From: Aliamphritea spongicola | GTDB taxonomy: Bacteria > Pseudomonadota > Gammaproteobacteria > Pseudomonadales > Balneatricaceae | NCBI GenBank assembly: GCA_024347235.1 | Contig: AP025283.1 | Span: forward strand, 3,038,001-3,102,000 | Length of the DNA stretch: 64,000 nucleotides | Direction of reading: 5' to 3' | Part shown: piece after piece, positions 30,595 through 40,274 of the stretch | Layout of the letters: every line of letters starts with the position of its first letter | Numbering within the stretch: position 1 is the first letter of the stretch | Notes under the pieces: generated by a model | What the model was told of the DNA's origin: nothing | The model's input: the letters and a program-made list of their open reading frames with translations, nothing else | The model's database searches: none | Position numbers and translations under genes: made by a program

Positions 30595-31604
30595 TCAAGA
30601 CCAGTCTTTCGTCCATGCCTGCTGCTGATCTTTATTCAAAAACGTCCAGGCAATAAAGCGGCTGATTTTTGCCCCTGCGCCATTTCAACAACCCGTACCT
30701 GAGCAGCCCCTGCTTTTAAGCTGCTGCTTAAGGCGGGGCAAATTATCCTGCTTTGAAACAAGACTGGTAAACCACAGGCATTGCCCGGCAAAATCTTTGC
30801 TCTCCCGGATCATCCGGCCTATAAACTCAGCCTCGCCGCCTTTACACCACAATTCATTGTGTTGTCCGCCAAAGTTTAACGGCGCGGCTTCGGCAGCAGA
30901 CGGACGCTTGCCGGTGACAGATGATTTCTGCCGGGACAGATTAGCAACCTTACGCCGGGTACCAGCCTGCGCCTCTTCCGCTGAAGCATGAAATGGCGGG
31001 TTACACATCGTAAAATCGAACACATCGTTCCCGGTTACCAGCCCCTTAAAGATATTCCCTGCACTGGGCTGCAACCGGTATTCAATCAGCGCTTTGACTC
31101 CGGGATTTGACTGCGCAACCAGGGTCGCAGCCTGAACGGAAAGCGGATCGATATCACTGCCAAGCATTTTCCAGCCATACTCGCGGCTCGCCAACAGCGG
31201 ATAAATACCATTCGCCCCGGCTCCGATATCGAGCCCCGTAACTGCCGGCCTTTCGGAGGCGTTTCCAGGCCGGCGGTTTCAGCCAGCAGATCCGCCAGAT
31301 GATGGACATAATCGGCCCGGCCGGGCACTGGCGGACATAAATACCCCTCCGGCAATTCCCAGAAAGCAATGCCATAGTGATATTTAAGTAACGCCTGATT
31401 CAGACAACGCACTGCCTGAGGATCGGAAAAATCAACGCTTTGTCTGCCACGGATATCGGTCACAAATCCCGCCAGTTCCGGCAGCACCTTTTGCAAGGCG
31501 TCAAAATCATAGCCGAAGCGATGTTTGTTGCGCGGATGTAATCCGGACTTTACCTGTTTGCCGATCTGGGATCTGGACACTGCACCTTTCCTGTTTGCTA
31601 ACAT
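30595..31604 (-). CDS. rlmF: 23S rRNA (adenine-1618-N6)-methyltransferase RlmF
   Basis: Methylates A1618 of 23S rRNA. Restored length about 338 codons. Motifs are [19 protein letters not shown], the SAM site ([13 protein letters not shown] after repair), [27 protein letters not shown], and the C-terminal EMAQGQK...RFIAWTF. Three losses break the frame: one base at about 31249-31250, two at 30707-30710 (coding G6 read as G4), and one at 30666-30670. The ATG at 31604 is favoured; a TTG at 31622 is an alternative. The true stop is 30595-30597. Confidence 0.9.
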
Positions 31605-31741
31605 GCGTTCTGGTTTAAACAACAGACTATGAAAATATCAGCGGCTGGCACAAAGGCCAAAATAAAGCCGCGCATTGTTATGGTATTCCTGTCCGGCGTC
31701 CAGCACTTTTATAAGCACTTTTATAAGAGCTGTTTTATGAG

Positions 31742-32686
31742 CTATGCAGCGAACGAGCGCTGTACAAATGCCACCCTTTGCTCAGGTGACATATGGGTGT
31801 CTTCCAGCGCAGAAATAGCATCAAAGCGCTTCAGTAAGCCCTGGTTATTGGCGATCTGAATCGCTAACCCCGGACGGGCATTCAGCTCCAGCAACATTGG
31901 CCCCTGATGGGCATCCAGTACAATATCGACACCTAAATATCCAAGCCCCGACATTTCATAACAGCGGGCTGCCATGCTCAGCAGATCAGGCCAGCCCTCA
32001 ATACTTATATCAGACAACAGCATGCCGGTGTCAGGGTGCTCCGCAACAGGCCGGTCGTGCTGAATGGCATAGCTGGCTTTACCGCTCACAATGTCGATAC
32101 CGACACCCACCGCCCCTGGTGCAGATTCGCTTTACCGTCTGAAGCCGCCGTCGACAACCGCATCATCGCCATCACAGGAAACCCTTTAAAGACAATAATG
32201 CGGATATCCGGCACACCTTCGTAACTGTAATTAGCAAACGACTCATCAAAATGTATCAGATACTCAATGATCGCCTTGTCGGGCTGACCGCCCAGAGAAA
32301 ACAACCCCGCCAGAATATTCGACGTATGCCGCTTGATATCGGCCAGCGATAAAGACTGGTTATTCGGTTTGAAATACGCCTGATCATCATGATCATGAAT
32401 CACCAGAATGCCTTTGCCACCGCTGCCTTTAGACGGCTTAATGCAAAACGCATCCTGTGACTTCAGTAACTCACCGATGGTACTCACCTGATGCTGGTAT
32501 TCAATCACCCCCACCAGCGGCGGGACTGTCAACCCAGCTGTGATCGCCAGCTGTTTAGTTTTCAGCTTGTCATCTACCAACGGAAACAGACGCCGGTCGT
32601 TATAGCCGGAAATGTATTCAATATTGCGCTGATTCATACCCAGCACACCCTGCTCCCGCAGGCGCCGGGGATATAAACCAGTTCAT
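31742..32686 (-). CDS. RimK-like ATP-grasp ligase (alpha-L-glutamate ligase-related)
   Basis: Third gene of a three-gene locus. Restored length about 315 residues: MNWFISPRRLREQGVLGMNQRNIEYI, the ATP-grasp core FCIKPSKGSGGKGILVI, PDIRIIVFKGFPVMAMMRLST, and GYLGVDIVLDAHQGPMLLELNARPGLAIQIAN near the end. Members form amide bonds between amino groups and acids; the substrate is unknown. Losses: two bases at 32667-32670 (coding C6 read as C4) and one at 32113-32116. Start and UUP1 stop overlap as ATGA. Confidence 0.85.
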
Positions 32687-34225
32687 TCTGAAGAGCCCCT
32701 GCTACGTCCGTGCAGGGCACTGAACCTGAACAACTCAATCAGCCGGTAACCGGTATAGCTGCCCAGCAGCAACACCATCGCCAGTAACACCAGCTGCAGC
32801 CCCGGGAAATTGAACGTCAGATGCTGTACATACTGATTCGACATAACCACATACGCCAGCAGCGCCACCAGCAGAGAACCACCACCCTGCTTCATCACTT
32901 CACCGCCACCTTCTTCTTCCCACAGCAACGACATCCGCTCAATGGTCCAGGCAATGATGATCATCGGGAAGAAGATAATATTCAGCCCTTCCACAATGCG
33001 CAGGTTGTAGGCAATCACAGAGAAGGTCGCCGTCAGCAATATAACGATAATAATCACGGCACTGATCCGCGCTACCAGCAGCAAATTCAGCCGGGAAAGA
33101 TAACTGCGCACCATCAGCCCGGAGACCACCAGTAACACAAAGCCGGCAAGGCCTGCCCCCAGCGCCGTTTGCATCAGCGCCAGCGCAATCAGTACCGGCA
33201 TAAAGGTACCGGAAGTACGCAAACCAACCAGCACCCGCATCAGCATCACCATCATGACGCCCACCGGAATCAGTAGTAAGCCACGGAACAGCTTTTGTTC
33301 TTCCAATGGCAGGCTATGCAGGGAAATCTGCATCGCACTGACATCAGAGTACTTCTGCTCCAGCGCTTGTTGTACCGGGGCAACATCCCGCTGCATCGAG
33401 AAACTGATCCGGGTATTGCGCCCACCTTCCAGATCGATCAGTGGACGGTCTCCCAGCTCCCAGACAAGCAAACGCTGGGGCCGGCCTTCTTTACCGGTTG
33501 CCAGATTGAAAAAGCAACCCGCTGATTTTCCGTTTCCACTTCATGGACCGTGTCATAAACCATCAGATAGGCCCGGCTATCCTGATTCCGGCGGCTGTTT
33601 TTCAACTGTAACGCCGTTACCTGACGGGCCGGAATCGCTGCCAGCTGCATCAGCAGCATGGCGACCTCTTCAACAGAGCGCTCCTGCAACAACAGCTGTA
33701 CTTGCTGATCATCGGACTGCAGCACATTCAGTAGCTGTGCCGCCATGGTTATCTGATCCGCTGACTGTTGCCGTGCCTGCTCAATCAGACGTTCCGCCAC
33801 CAGCGCAGTGGTTTCAGACAGAATGGAGCTGCCAGCACCTCCGGCGCATCCGGCCAGGGTCGTTGTTGCTGTTCATCAAGTAAAAACTGTGCCCGATAAT
33901 AAAGCACCTGCTTACCCGCAGCTTCCTGGGTAGACCAGCGGACCGCCGGAATATCTTCTTCTGTGAGATAACTCAGACCAAATCCGGGAGACGCCGTACT
34001 TTGCTCAAGCAGAGTAAATCCCTGCTGAGTTTCGGGAATGGCCATCTGCGCGATGACCGGCTCATCCAGTGCGGTAAATTCCACCCGCGCCTCAACACTC
34101 CAGACTTCCCGGGTTTCACCGGGCAGCCAGGGTATTTCAAGATTAATATGCCGGTATACAGCGCTGCCCATGCCCAGACAGATCAATAATATGACCAACA
34201 GATAAAACGGAATTTTCTGTTGCAT
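32683..34225 (-). CDS. UUP1-type membrane protein: inactive transglutaminase domain fused to seven-helix membrane domain
   Basis: Membrane protein of about 514 residues after repair. One N-terminal span (FYLLVILLICLGMGSAVY), a periplasmic region expected to be transglutaminase-like but without a recognisable catalytic triad, then seven predicted helices (LLLIPVGVMMVMLMRVLV ... LVLLAMVLLLGSYTGYRLI). One-base losses at about 33831 and at 33509-33513 (coding T6 read as T5). Found in other bacteria beside a RimK-like ligase and a retropepsin-like protease; the biochemical role is not known. The name is assigned from domain architecture, not experiment. Confidence 0.8.
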
Positions 34226-34226
34226 A

Positions 34227-34955
34227 CTATCTCCTAGTGCGTCGGCGGAACATTGATGGCAAGCTCAGGCTTTTCCCCAACACGTAACGCCGGGCTACAT
34301 CCACCACCATCAGATCCTTAAGCAGATTTCGCCCGACCAGCACATCGTAGTTAAGATGACTGCGGTCTTTCAGGGTAAACTCAGCGATCTGGGTAATATT
34401 GCCCAGCTTGATCCCCAGCTTTACCACCCAGCGCTTATCTTTCTCGGAAGATGCCTGACGAATATTCGCGTAACGCACCAGTTTGAGAGAAACCTCTTCA
34501 TCATCCGCCAGAGTAAACCGTACCCAGCGCTCGCCGTTGCGTTCAAACTCTGAAATGTTACGGGCACTGATCGACGAAGTGGTGGCGCCGGTATCCATGC
34601 GGGCCTTGGCAACACTCTGATGGCTGCCATAGTCAATCTGAGACCACTCAACCGCCCCCACCACGGTTTTATTATTCAGCGACTTTCGCAGCTGGCCGCA
34701 GGACTGTTCGGCACTGGCTGCAACGATCATCGCCTGACGGTCTTTAGCATCCTGTTGCAGCGCTTTGGTTTCACGCTGTAACGCTTTAAGCATTTTATTC
34801 TGTGCGGCAAACTGCTCATCCATGCGCGCCTGGGTGTTGCTGCACTGCTCAGCAGCCTGTGCGGCCAACTGATTGGTTTCTTCCTGGAACTGCCGGGTAG
34901 CAATACATCCTCCAAGTATGAACACCGAGAGCAGGAGACATAACCCTCTCATCAT
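34227..34955 (-). CDS. Retropepsin-like lipoprotein (PF05618-type ATP-dependent zinc protease family)
   Basis: 242 residues, intact. A lipoprotein signal peptide ends LSVFILGGC at about residue 16, so the protein is likely membrane-anchored in the periplasm. A coiled-coil-like region with many Gln/Glu/Lys follows (residues 20-85). The C-terminal part is aspartic-protease-like: KARMDTGATTSSISA carries the D-T-G-A active-site motif, then LKDRSHLNYDVLVGRNLL. It lies directly upstream of the UUP1 gene (two bases between stop and next start), so the three genes are probably one operon. Confidence 0.85.
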   Translation of the reverse strand: MMRGLCLLLSVFILGGCIATRQFQEETNQLAAQAAEQCSNTQARMDEQFAAQNKMLKALQRETKALQQDAKDRQAMIVAASAEQSCGQLRKSLNNKTVVGAVEWSQIDYGSHQSVAKARMDTGATTSSISARNISEFERNGERWVRFTLADDEEVSLKLVRYANIRQASSEKDKRWVVKLGIKLGNITQIAEFTLKDRSHLNYDVLVGRNLLKDLMVVDVARRYVLGKSLSLPSMFRRRTRR

Positions 34956-35122
34956 AACGCGCCTCTTTCTAAATCTGTGTTAACAAAACTGCCTGTCAGA
35001 TGTCGGCCACTTACAAAGAATAGCCGCCCCGTTTACATCCGTCATTCTGCGACGAACATTCAGGCAGACACGTTGGGACACCCCTTTCAAACAAACGTTC
35101 ACCTGAATCAAAAATCCGCCCA

Positions 35123-35161
35123 TAAAAACGCCGGCTCCTGTGAAGGAAACCGGCGTTTTTA
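35123..35161. terminator. Terminator between the protease operon and nfeD
   Basis: AAAAACGCCGG and CCGGCGTTTTT form a strong stem around a 15-base loop, usable in both directions. It follows the nfeD stop at 35178 on the minus strand. Confidence 0.8.
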
Positions 35162-35177
35162 CCGAAACTAAAATCTG

Positions 35178-35636
35178 TCAGTCAATCTGCCTGACAACCA
35201 GCACCATGCCCTGACTGTCGATGATCTCAACCTTACTGCCTGCCGGGATATTCGCATCCGCCTGAGCACGCCACAGCGTGTCACCAATCTGGATTTTACC
35301 CAGCCCGTTCTCGATCGGACCGGCCAGCACTAACTGCCGGCCAACCAGCTGCGCCGCACGGTCATTCAGCAATGGCTGATCACTGCGATCATTAAAGCGG
35401 CGGAATAAACGCCAGTACAGCAGGGTAAAAATGACCGATGACAGCGCAAAAATCAGCAACTGTACATGCCAGGCCATATCCGGCACCACAAATAAAATAA
35501 CCGCCTGTAAGAGTGCACCGAGGGCAATTCCCAACAGAAAGCCAGCGGTACCAAGTACTTCAAATCCCAGCAAAACCATGCCCAGAATTAACCAGTGCCA
35601 GGGACTCAGTTCAGTCATAAACTCAGACATTACCAA
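35178..35636 (-). CDS. NfeD-like membrane protein
   Basis: 152 residues, intact. Two or three membrane helices (LILGMVLLGFEVLGTAGFLLGIALGALLQAVILFVV; LLIFALSSVIFTLLYW) followed by a C-terminal beta-barrel OB-fold-like region (RAAQLVGRQLVLAGPIENGLGKIQIGDTLWRAQADANIPAGSKVEIIDSQGMVL). Typically it pairs with the stomatin-like QmcA directly upstream, and the two may form a membrane-microdomain complex. Confidence 0.9.
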   Translation of the reverse strand: MVMSEFMTELSPWHWLILGMVLLGFEVLGTAGFLLGIALGALLQAVILFVVPDMAWHVQLLIFALSSVIFTLLYWRLFRRFNDRSDQPLLNDRAAQLVGRQLVLAGPIENGLGKIQIGDTLWRAQADANIPAGSKVEIIDSQGMVLVVRQID

Positions 35637-35639
35637 CCC

Positions 35640-36571
35640 TTACCCTTTGATCTTAGTGGCGTTCAGCAATTCACTGATGCCGGCAACAGAACCGATTACA
35701 TTACTGGCTTCCAGCGGCATCATAACGACTTTGCTGTTTTCAGCCGAAGCCACACCCTGTAAAGCTTCCACATACTTCTGTGCCACAAAGTAATTCAGGG
35801 CCTGTGGATTACCCTGGGAAATGGCATCCGATACCATCTGTGTCGCCCGGGCCTCTGCTTCAGCTTCACGCTCACGGGCTTCCGCTTCACGGAACGCCGC
35901 TTCTTTTCGCCTTCTGCCCGCAGAATAGCAGCCTGCTTTTCACCTTCGGCCACGGCAATTGCAGCCTGACGTTCACCTTCGGCATTCAGAATAGCCGCAC
36001 GCTTTTCCCGTTCAGCCTTCATCTGGTTCGCCATCGCTTCGACCAGGTCAGCCGGCGGAGAAATGTCGCGAATCTCAACCCGGGTCACCTTCACGCCCCA
36101 GGGATCAGTCGCTTCATCAACTTTAGATAACAGGGTGCCGTTGATTGAATCCCGGTTCGACAGCATCTGATCCAGCTCCATGGAACCGACAACCGCACGG
36201 ATATTGGTCATTACCAGATTCTGCATTGCCCGGTACAGGTCATTCACTTCATAGCTTGATTTAGCGGCATCCAGCACCTGAAAGAAACACACCGCATCGG
36301 TGGTTACCATTGCGTTATCTGAGCTGATAACTTCCTGTGGCGGAACATCCAGCACTTGCTCCATCATATTCTGACGGTGGCCGATGGTATCGATGAACGG
36401 GATGATGATGTGAAGGCCCGGTGGCAAGGTGCGGGTATAACGCCCAAAACGCTCTACCGTCCAGCCATAGCCCTGCGGAACAACTTTAGCACCCATGAAA
36501 ATGATCAGCAGCGTCAGCATAACCAGCACAATTGCCGTTACGCCGCCCTGAGTAATACCTAAATCAAACAT
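35640..36571 (-). CDS. qmcA: Stomatin/SPFH-domain protein QmcA
   Basis: Band-7/SPFH membrane protein of about 310 residues after repair. One N-terminal membrane span ([22 protein letters not shown]), then the SPFH domain ([47 protein letters not shown]), and an Ala/Glu-rich coiled coil. One base is missing at 35904-35907 (coding A5 read as A4), restoring [16 protein letters not shown] and [10 protein letters not shown]. It is co-transcribed with nfeD and stops three bases before it. Confidence 0.92.
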
Positions 36572-36723
36572 TTATAACTCCATTTAAACATTGTCTGAAT
36601 CTGCACCGGCCCGATGGCAAAGGCACAGAACACGTATAACTTTCGCCGCAGCATACTACCAGTGTCTGTCAGCACTTGGCAGCTTTATCACCGCAACGGC
36701 TCAAGATAACAACTGAAAGTCAG

Positions 36724-37262
36724 CTACTTAAATAAGGGTAGCAGCTGTCTGAAAGAAGGACTGGCAGCATCCTGTACCAGATCAAACAGACACATCTCCA
36801 CAGAGGTTGCCCGCGCACCGGCCGCCTGCATCCGCTCCAGACCCAAAGTACGGTTTTCAGCGGTACGGGAAGATATCGCGTCGGTGATCAGCTCCACCTC
36901 ATAACCCTGCCCCAGCAGGCTGCGTACTGACTGATACACACAGATATGCGCTTCAAGCCCACAAACCAGCAGGTTTGGCCGGTCCATCCCCGGATGGCTT
37001 CAACAATATCCGGGTTGCCGCAACAGTCAAATGTGGTTTTCGTCATCGCTACCTGATCAGAGAGCAACTCAGCCACTTCCGGCAACGTATGCCCAAGGCC
37101 CTGGGGATACTGCTCAATATGCAACACAGGCATTCCCAGAATCTGTGCACCCCGGACAGCTGAGGTTATCCCCTGCAACATCGCCTCAGCGTTATACATG
37201 CTGCGGGCCAGTTTGCCCTGTACATCAATGACAATCAGTGCGGTTGTTTCAGCAGTAAACAT
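36724..37262 (-). CDS. Isochorismatase-family cysteine hydrolase (YcaC-like)
   Basis: About 179 residues after repair. Catalytic triad of the family is visible: Asp in LIVIDVQGKLA (about residue 12), Lys in MTKTTFDCC, and Cys in CGLEAHICVYQSVRSL. Single base missing at 36988-36991 (coding G5 read as G4), joining AIRGMDRPNLLVCG. The substrate is unknown. No clear operon partner: the upstream gene is divergent. Confidence 0.85.
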
Positions 37263-37471
37263 ATACCCTCCTGTTTTTCCCCATTATACTGTAACTCTTC
37301 CCGGTCACGGGGAGACTCTTCTGCCCCGTACGGGACTTAAACCTGATAAAAATGATATAAAACAGTCTTTAACGTATTTCCGGATAATGACACTCAGACA
37401 GGGAAGTAATACCGAAGTGCCACCAGTTTCCAAGCAAGCCTCCAATCAGCATTACCCGGCAATCCGTCAGT

Positions 37472-38318
37472 ATGCATAACGAATACCTCAAAGGTGCATT
37501 GCTGACCGCCCTGGGAGTCACCATTCTAAGCTTTGACGCCCTGCTGATCCGGCTGATCGACGCCCACTCATTCGGACTGATTTTCTGGCGCGGCAGCCTG
37601 CTGAGTCTGGTGGTATATATCTGGTGTAAAACCTACCGGCCCGCTGACAGAATACTGCAGTTTGATACTGCCATGCTGCGCTCTGCAATCCTGTTTGCCA
37701 TCAGCAGCTTTTCATTTGTCACCGCCATTAAAATCACCTCGGTGGCCAACGTACTGGTCATTATCAGCGCGACGCCCATGGTCTCAGCGGTACTGGCACA
37801 TATATTCCTGAAAGAAAAATCCCCGCCCGTGACCTGGATTGCAATACTCATCTGCATGGGCGGCATTGTCTGGGTGCTTAAAGACGGCTGGCACAGCGGC
37901 AAAATGCTCGGTGATATGTTTGCAGTGCTCTGCTGCCTGGGCATTTCAGCCAAGTTCGTTAACGACCGGTACGCACGCTCCGGGACATGACACCGGCACT
38001 CATCCTCGCAGGTATCATCATGGCCGTGATCGCCGCCGGGTTTGCCAACCCGTTTATTATGGCGCCCGGGACTGGCTGTGGATCTTTGCACTGTGTGTGG
38101 TTGTCCTGCCTGCCGCTTTTATTCTGATTACCCTTGGCCCCATGCGAATTCCGGCAGCAGAGGTCAGCATGATGATGTTATTGGAAACCGCACTGGGGCC
38201 ATTATGGGTCTGGCTGATTCTTAACGAGATACCGCCCACGGCCACCCTCCAGGGCGGATCAGTCGTTGTTTTCACCCTGCTGGCTCACAGCCTGCTGAGA
38301 TGGCGCAAACAGCCATAA
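37472..38318 (+). CDS. EamA/DMT-superfamily transporter
   Basis: Membrane protein of about 282 residues with ten expected helices in two EamA repeats (residues 1-140 and 155-282). Begins MHNEYLKGALLTALGVTILSFDALLIRLIDAHSFGLIFWRG. Second-half blocks are MAVIAAGFANPFIMAPRDWLWIFALCVVVLPAAFI and GPMRIPAAEVSMMMLLETALGPLWVWLILNE. Two one-base losses at about 37979-37984 and 38064-38070. Substrate unknown; likely exports small metabolites. Confidence 0.85.
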
Positions 38319-38465
38319 CAGGTACCTCACTACATATTTTTATCAGGTTCATAGCAGACCGAATCTGTTCACTTAACAAATCGTTACAAATCTCAGCTCA
38401 CAGTTGAAAACACCTCTGATTAAAATCCCTATCAGGATTATTAAAGTTTCAAATCGCGACTAGAC

Positions 38466-38524
38466 TTGGCAAGGCTATTACCCTGATATAGAATCGACGC
38501 ACAGTTTTGAGACGACCGGTCTAA
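38466..38524 (+). promoter_or_regulatory. Putative promoter with TetR-like operator upstream of the efflux regulator
   Basis: TTGGCA (38466-38471) and TATAGA (38487-38492) spaced by 15 bases, followed by a GACCGGTC palindrome (38514-38521) within AGACGACCGGTCTAA. This arrangement fits autoregulation by the downstream TetR protein, but spacing is short and the operator is a guess. Confidence 0.4.
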
Positions 38525-38595
38525 TTAATAATAAAAACTAATAATTACAACACAGTGCCGGTTAAGAAAAAGTTAAGAAGAAGTAAAAACACACC

Positions 38596-39216
38596 ATGAA
38601 CCGACCAAAACGCAACGAACACAACCGCGAAACTATTTTGCAAAAGGCATGGAGCTGTTTAACCGGCGTGGTTATCACGGCACCGGTATCAAAGAGATCC
38701 TTGATGCCTGCCAGGTGCCTAAAGGCTCTTTTACAATTACTTCGAAAGCAAGGAACAGTTTGGCGTTGAAGTGCTGAACTATCATCACGCGCAGGAAATT
38801 GCTAAATGGCGCGATCACTTTGCCACCACCGAAGGCCGGCGCCTGCAACAGATCCGCGTCATGATCGACAGTTTTGTTGACGATTACAGACAGGACCCAA
38901 ACCTGTGCGGTTGCCTGCTCACCAACCTGATGGGAGAAGTAGGTAACCTCAGCGACTCCTTCCGCAAAGTTGTCCAGACCTCGTCTGATGAAGTTATCAG
39001 CTTCATGACAGAAGATCTGATCATTGCCCAGAGTGAAGGTGATGTGCGCACAGATATTCCGGTTGAAGCCATGGCAAAGATTTTCTGGGACAGCTGGCAG
39101 GGTGCCCTGCTCAGAACAAAAGTTGGCGGTTCAACCCAGCCCCTGCATGAAACCGTAGATACTCTATTTTCCCTTTTAAAGCCCCTGAAGGCGCAAGCCA
39201 GGAGAACAACGCATGA
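38596..39216 (+). CDS. TetR-family regulator of the RND efflux operon
   Basis: About 207 residues after repair. The N-terminal helix-turn-helix reads RPKRNEHNRETILQKGMELFNRRGYHGTGIKEIL, DACQVPKGSFYNYFESKEQFG; the C-terminal ligand domain follows (YHHAQEIAKWRDHFA...). Single-base losses at 38642-38645, 38729-38732 and 39174-39177. After repair the stop overlaps the adaptor start as ATGA, with AGGAG eight bases upstream. Start ATG 38596 is taken since it gives the intact DNA-binding domain. Confidence 0.88.
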
Positions 39217-40274
39217 AGCCGATACAACATTACCTGCTGGCCTGTGCCACCAGCCTGATACTGACACCGGGTATCAGCCTGGCCGCCGATGAGGCCCCTC
39301 AGGGACTGCCGGCTGAAGTGGTACATGCCACCACCACCCAGCTAGATGACACCATCGAAGTCGTTGGCAACCTGACGGCTAACGAAGCCGTCATACTTCG
39401 CCCGGAACAAAGCGGAATCATCCGTGAAGTACTGTTCGAAGAAGGCAGCCACGTTGAACAGGGTCAGCCGCTGATTAAACTGGACACGGCGATCTATGCC
39501 GCAGAACTGCAACAGGCGAAAGCCCGGGTCGCCCTGAGTCAGATCGCGTTTACACGGGCTGACAGCCTGTCTAAAAAACGGGTAGGTTCTCAGCAGGACC
39601 GCGACTCCGCCCTGGCCCAGCTGCGGGTTGATCAGGCCCAGCAGGCGCTGGCCGAAACCCGCTTGTCCAAAATGACCATTACCGCCCCTTACCCAGGTAG
39701 CATTGGCCTGCGTCAGGTAAGCCCCGGTGATTACGTCAATGCCGGCGACGACCTGGTAGAACTGGTGGATAACCACACCATGAAGGTTGAATTCCGGGTG
39801 CCGGAAAAGTTCTTTGCCCGGCTTAAGCCCGGCCAGACCATCAAGCTGAACAGCGACGCCCTGCGCGGCGAATCTTTCAGCGGTGAAATTTATGCTATTT
39901 CTCCAAGCATCAACGACCGCAGCCACAACGTACTGGTCCGCGCCCGGGTACCCAATCCGGAGCTAAAACTGCGCCCGGGTCTGTTTGCCAAAGTACAGAT
40001 TCTGCTGGACAGCCTGGACGCCGCCGTCATGGTGCCTGAAGAAGCCATCATTCCGAAGAACAACAAGTTTTTCGTCTACAAGGTGGTGGATAACAGCATC
40101 GAAATGGTCAACGTTGAAATTGGTCAGCGTCGCGGTGCTGAAGTACACATTGCGAGCGGTCTGAACGCTGATGATGTCGTGGTTACCGCCGGACAGCTGA
40201 AACTGTTCCCGGGTATGCCGGTAACACCTATCTTTGTGGATGGCAGCCAGCCTGCTGCCGGGGAGTCTGAGTAA
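39213..40274 (+). CDS. RND efflux periplasmic adaptor (membrane fusion protein)
   Basis: 353 residues, intact. A signal peptide (MKPIQHYLLACATSLILTPGISLAA), a lipoyl/biotinyl-like region (IEVVGNLTANEAVILRPEQSGIIREVLFEEGSHVEQGQPLIKLDT), a coiled-coil hairpin rich in Ala/Gln, a beta-barrel domain and the C-terminal MP region. Its stop overlaps the pump start by one base (TAATG). Confidence 0.93.
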   Translation: MKPIQHYLLACATSLILTPGISLAADEAPQGLPAEVVHATTTQLDDTIEVVGNLTANEAVILRPEQSGIIREVLFEEGSHVEQGQPLIKLDTAIYAAELQQAKARVALSQIAFTRADSLSKKRVGSQQDRDSALAQLRVDQAQQALAETRLSKMTITAPYPGSIGLRQVSPGDYVNAGDDLVELVDNHTMKVEFRVPEKFFARLKPGQTIKLNSDALRGESFSGEIYAISPSINDRSHNVLVRARVPNPELKLRPGLFAKVQILLDSLDAAVMVPEEAIIPKNNKFFVYKVVDNSIEMVNVEIGQRRGAEVHIASGLNADDVVVTAGQLKLFPGMPVTPIFVDGSQPAAGESE

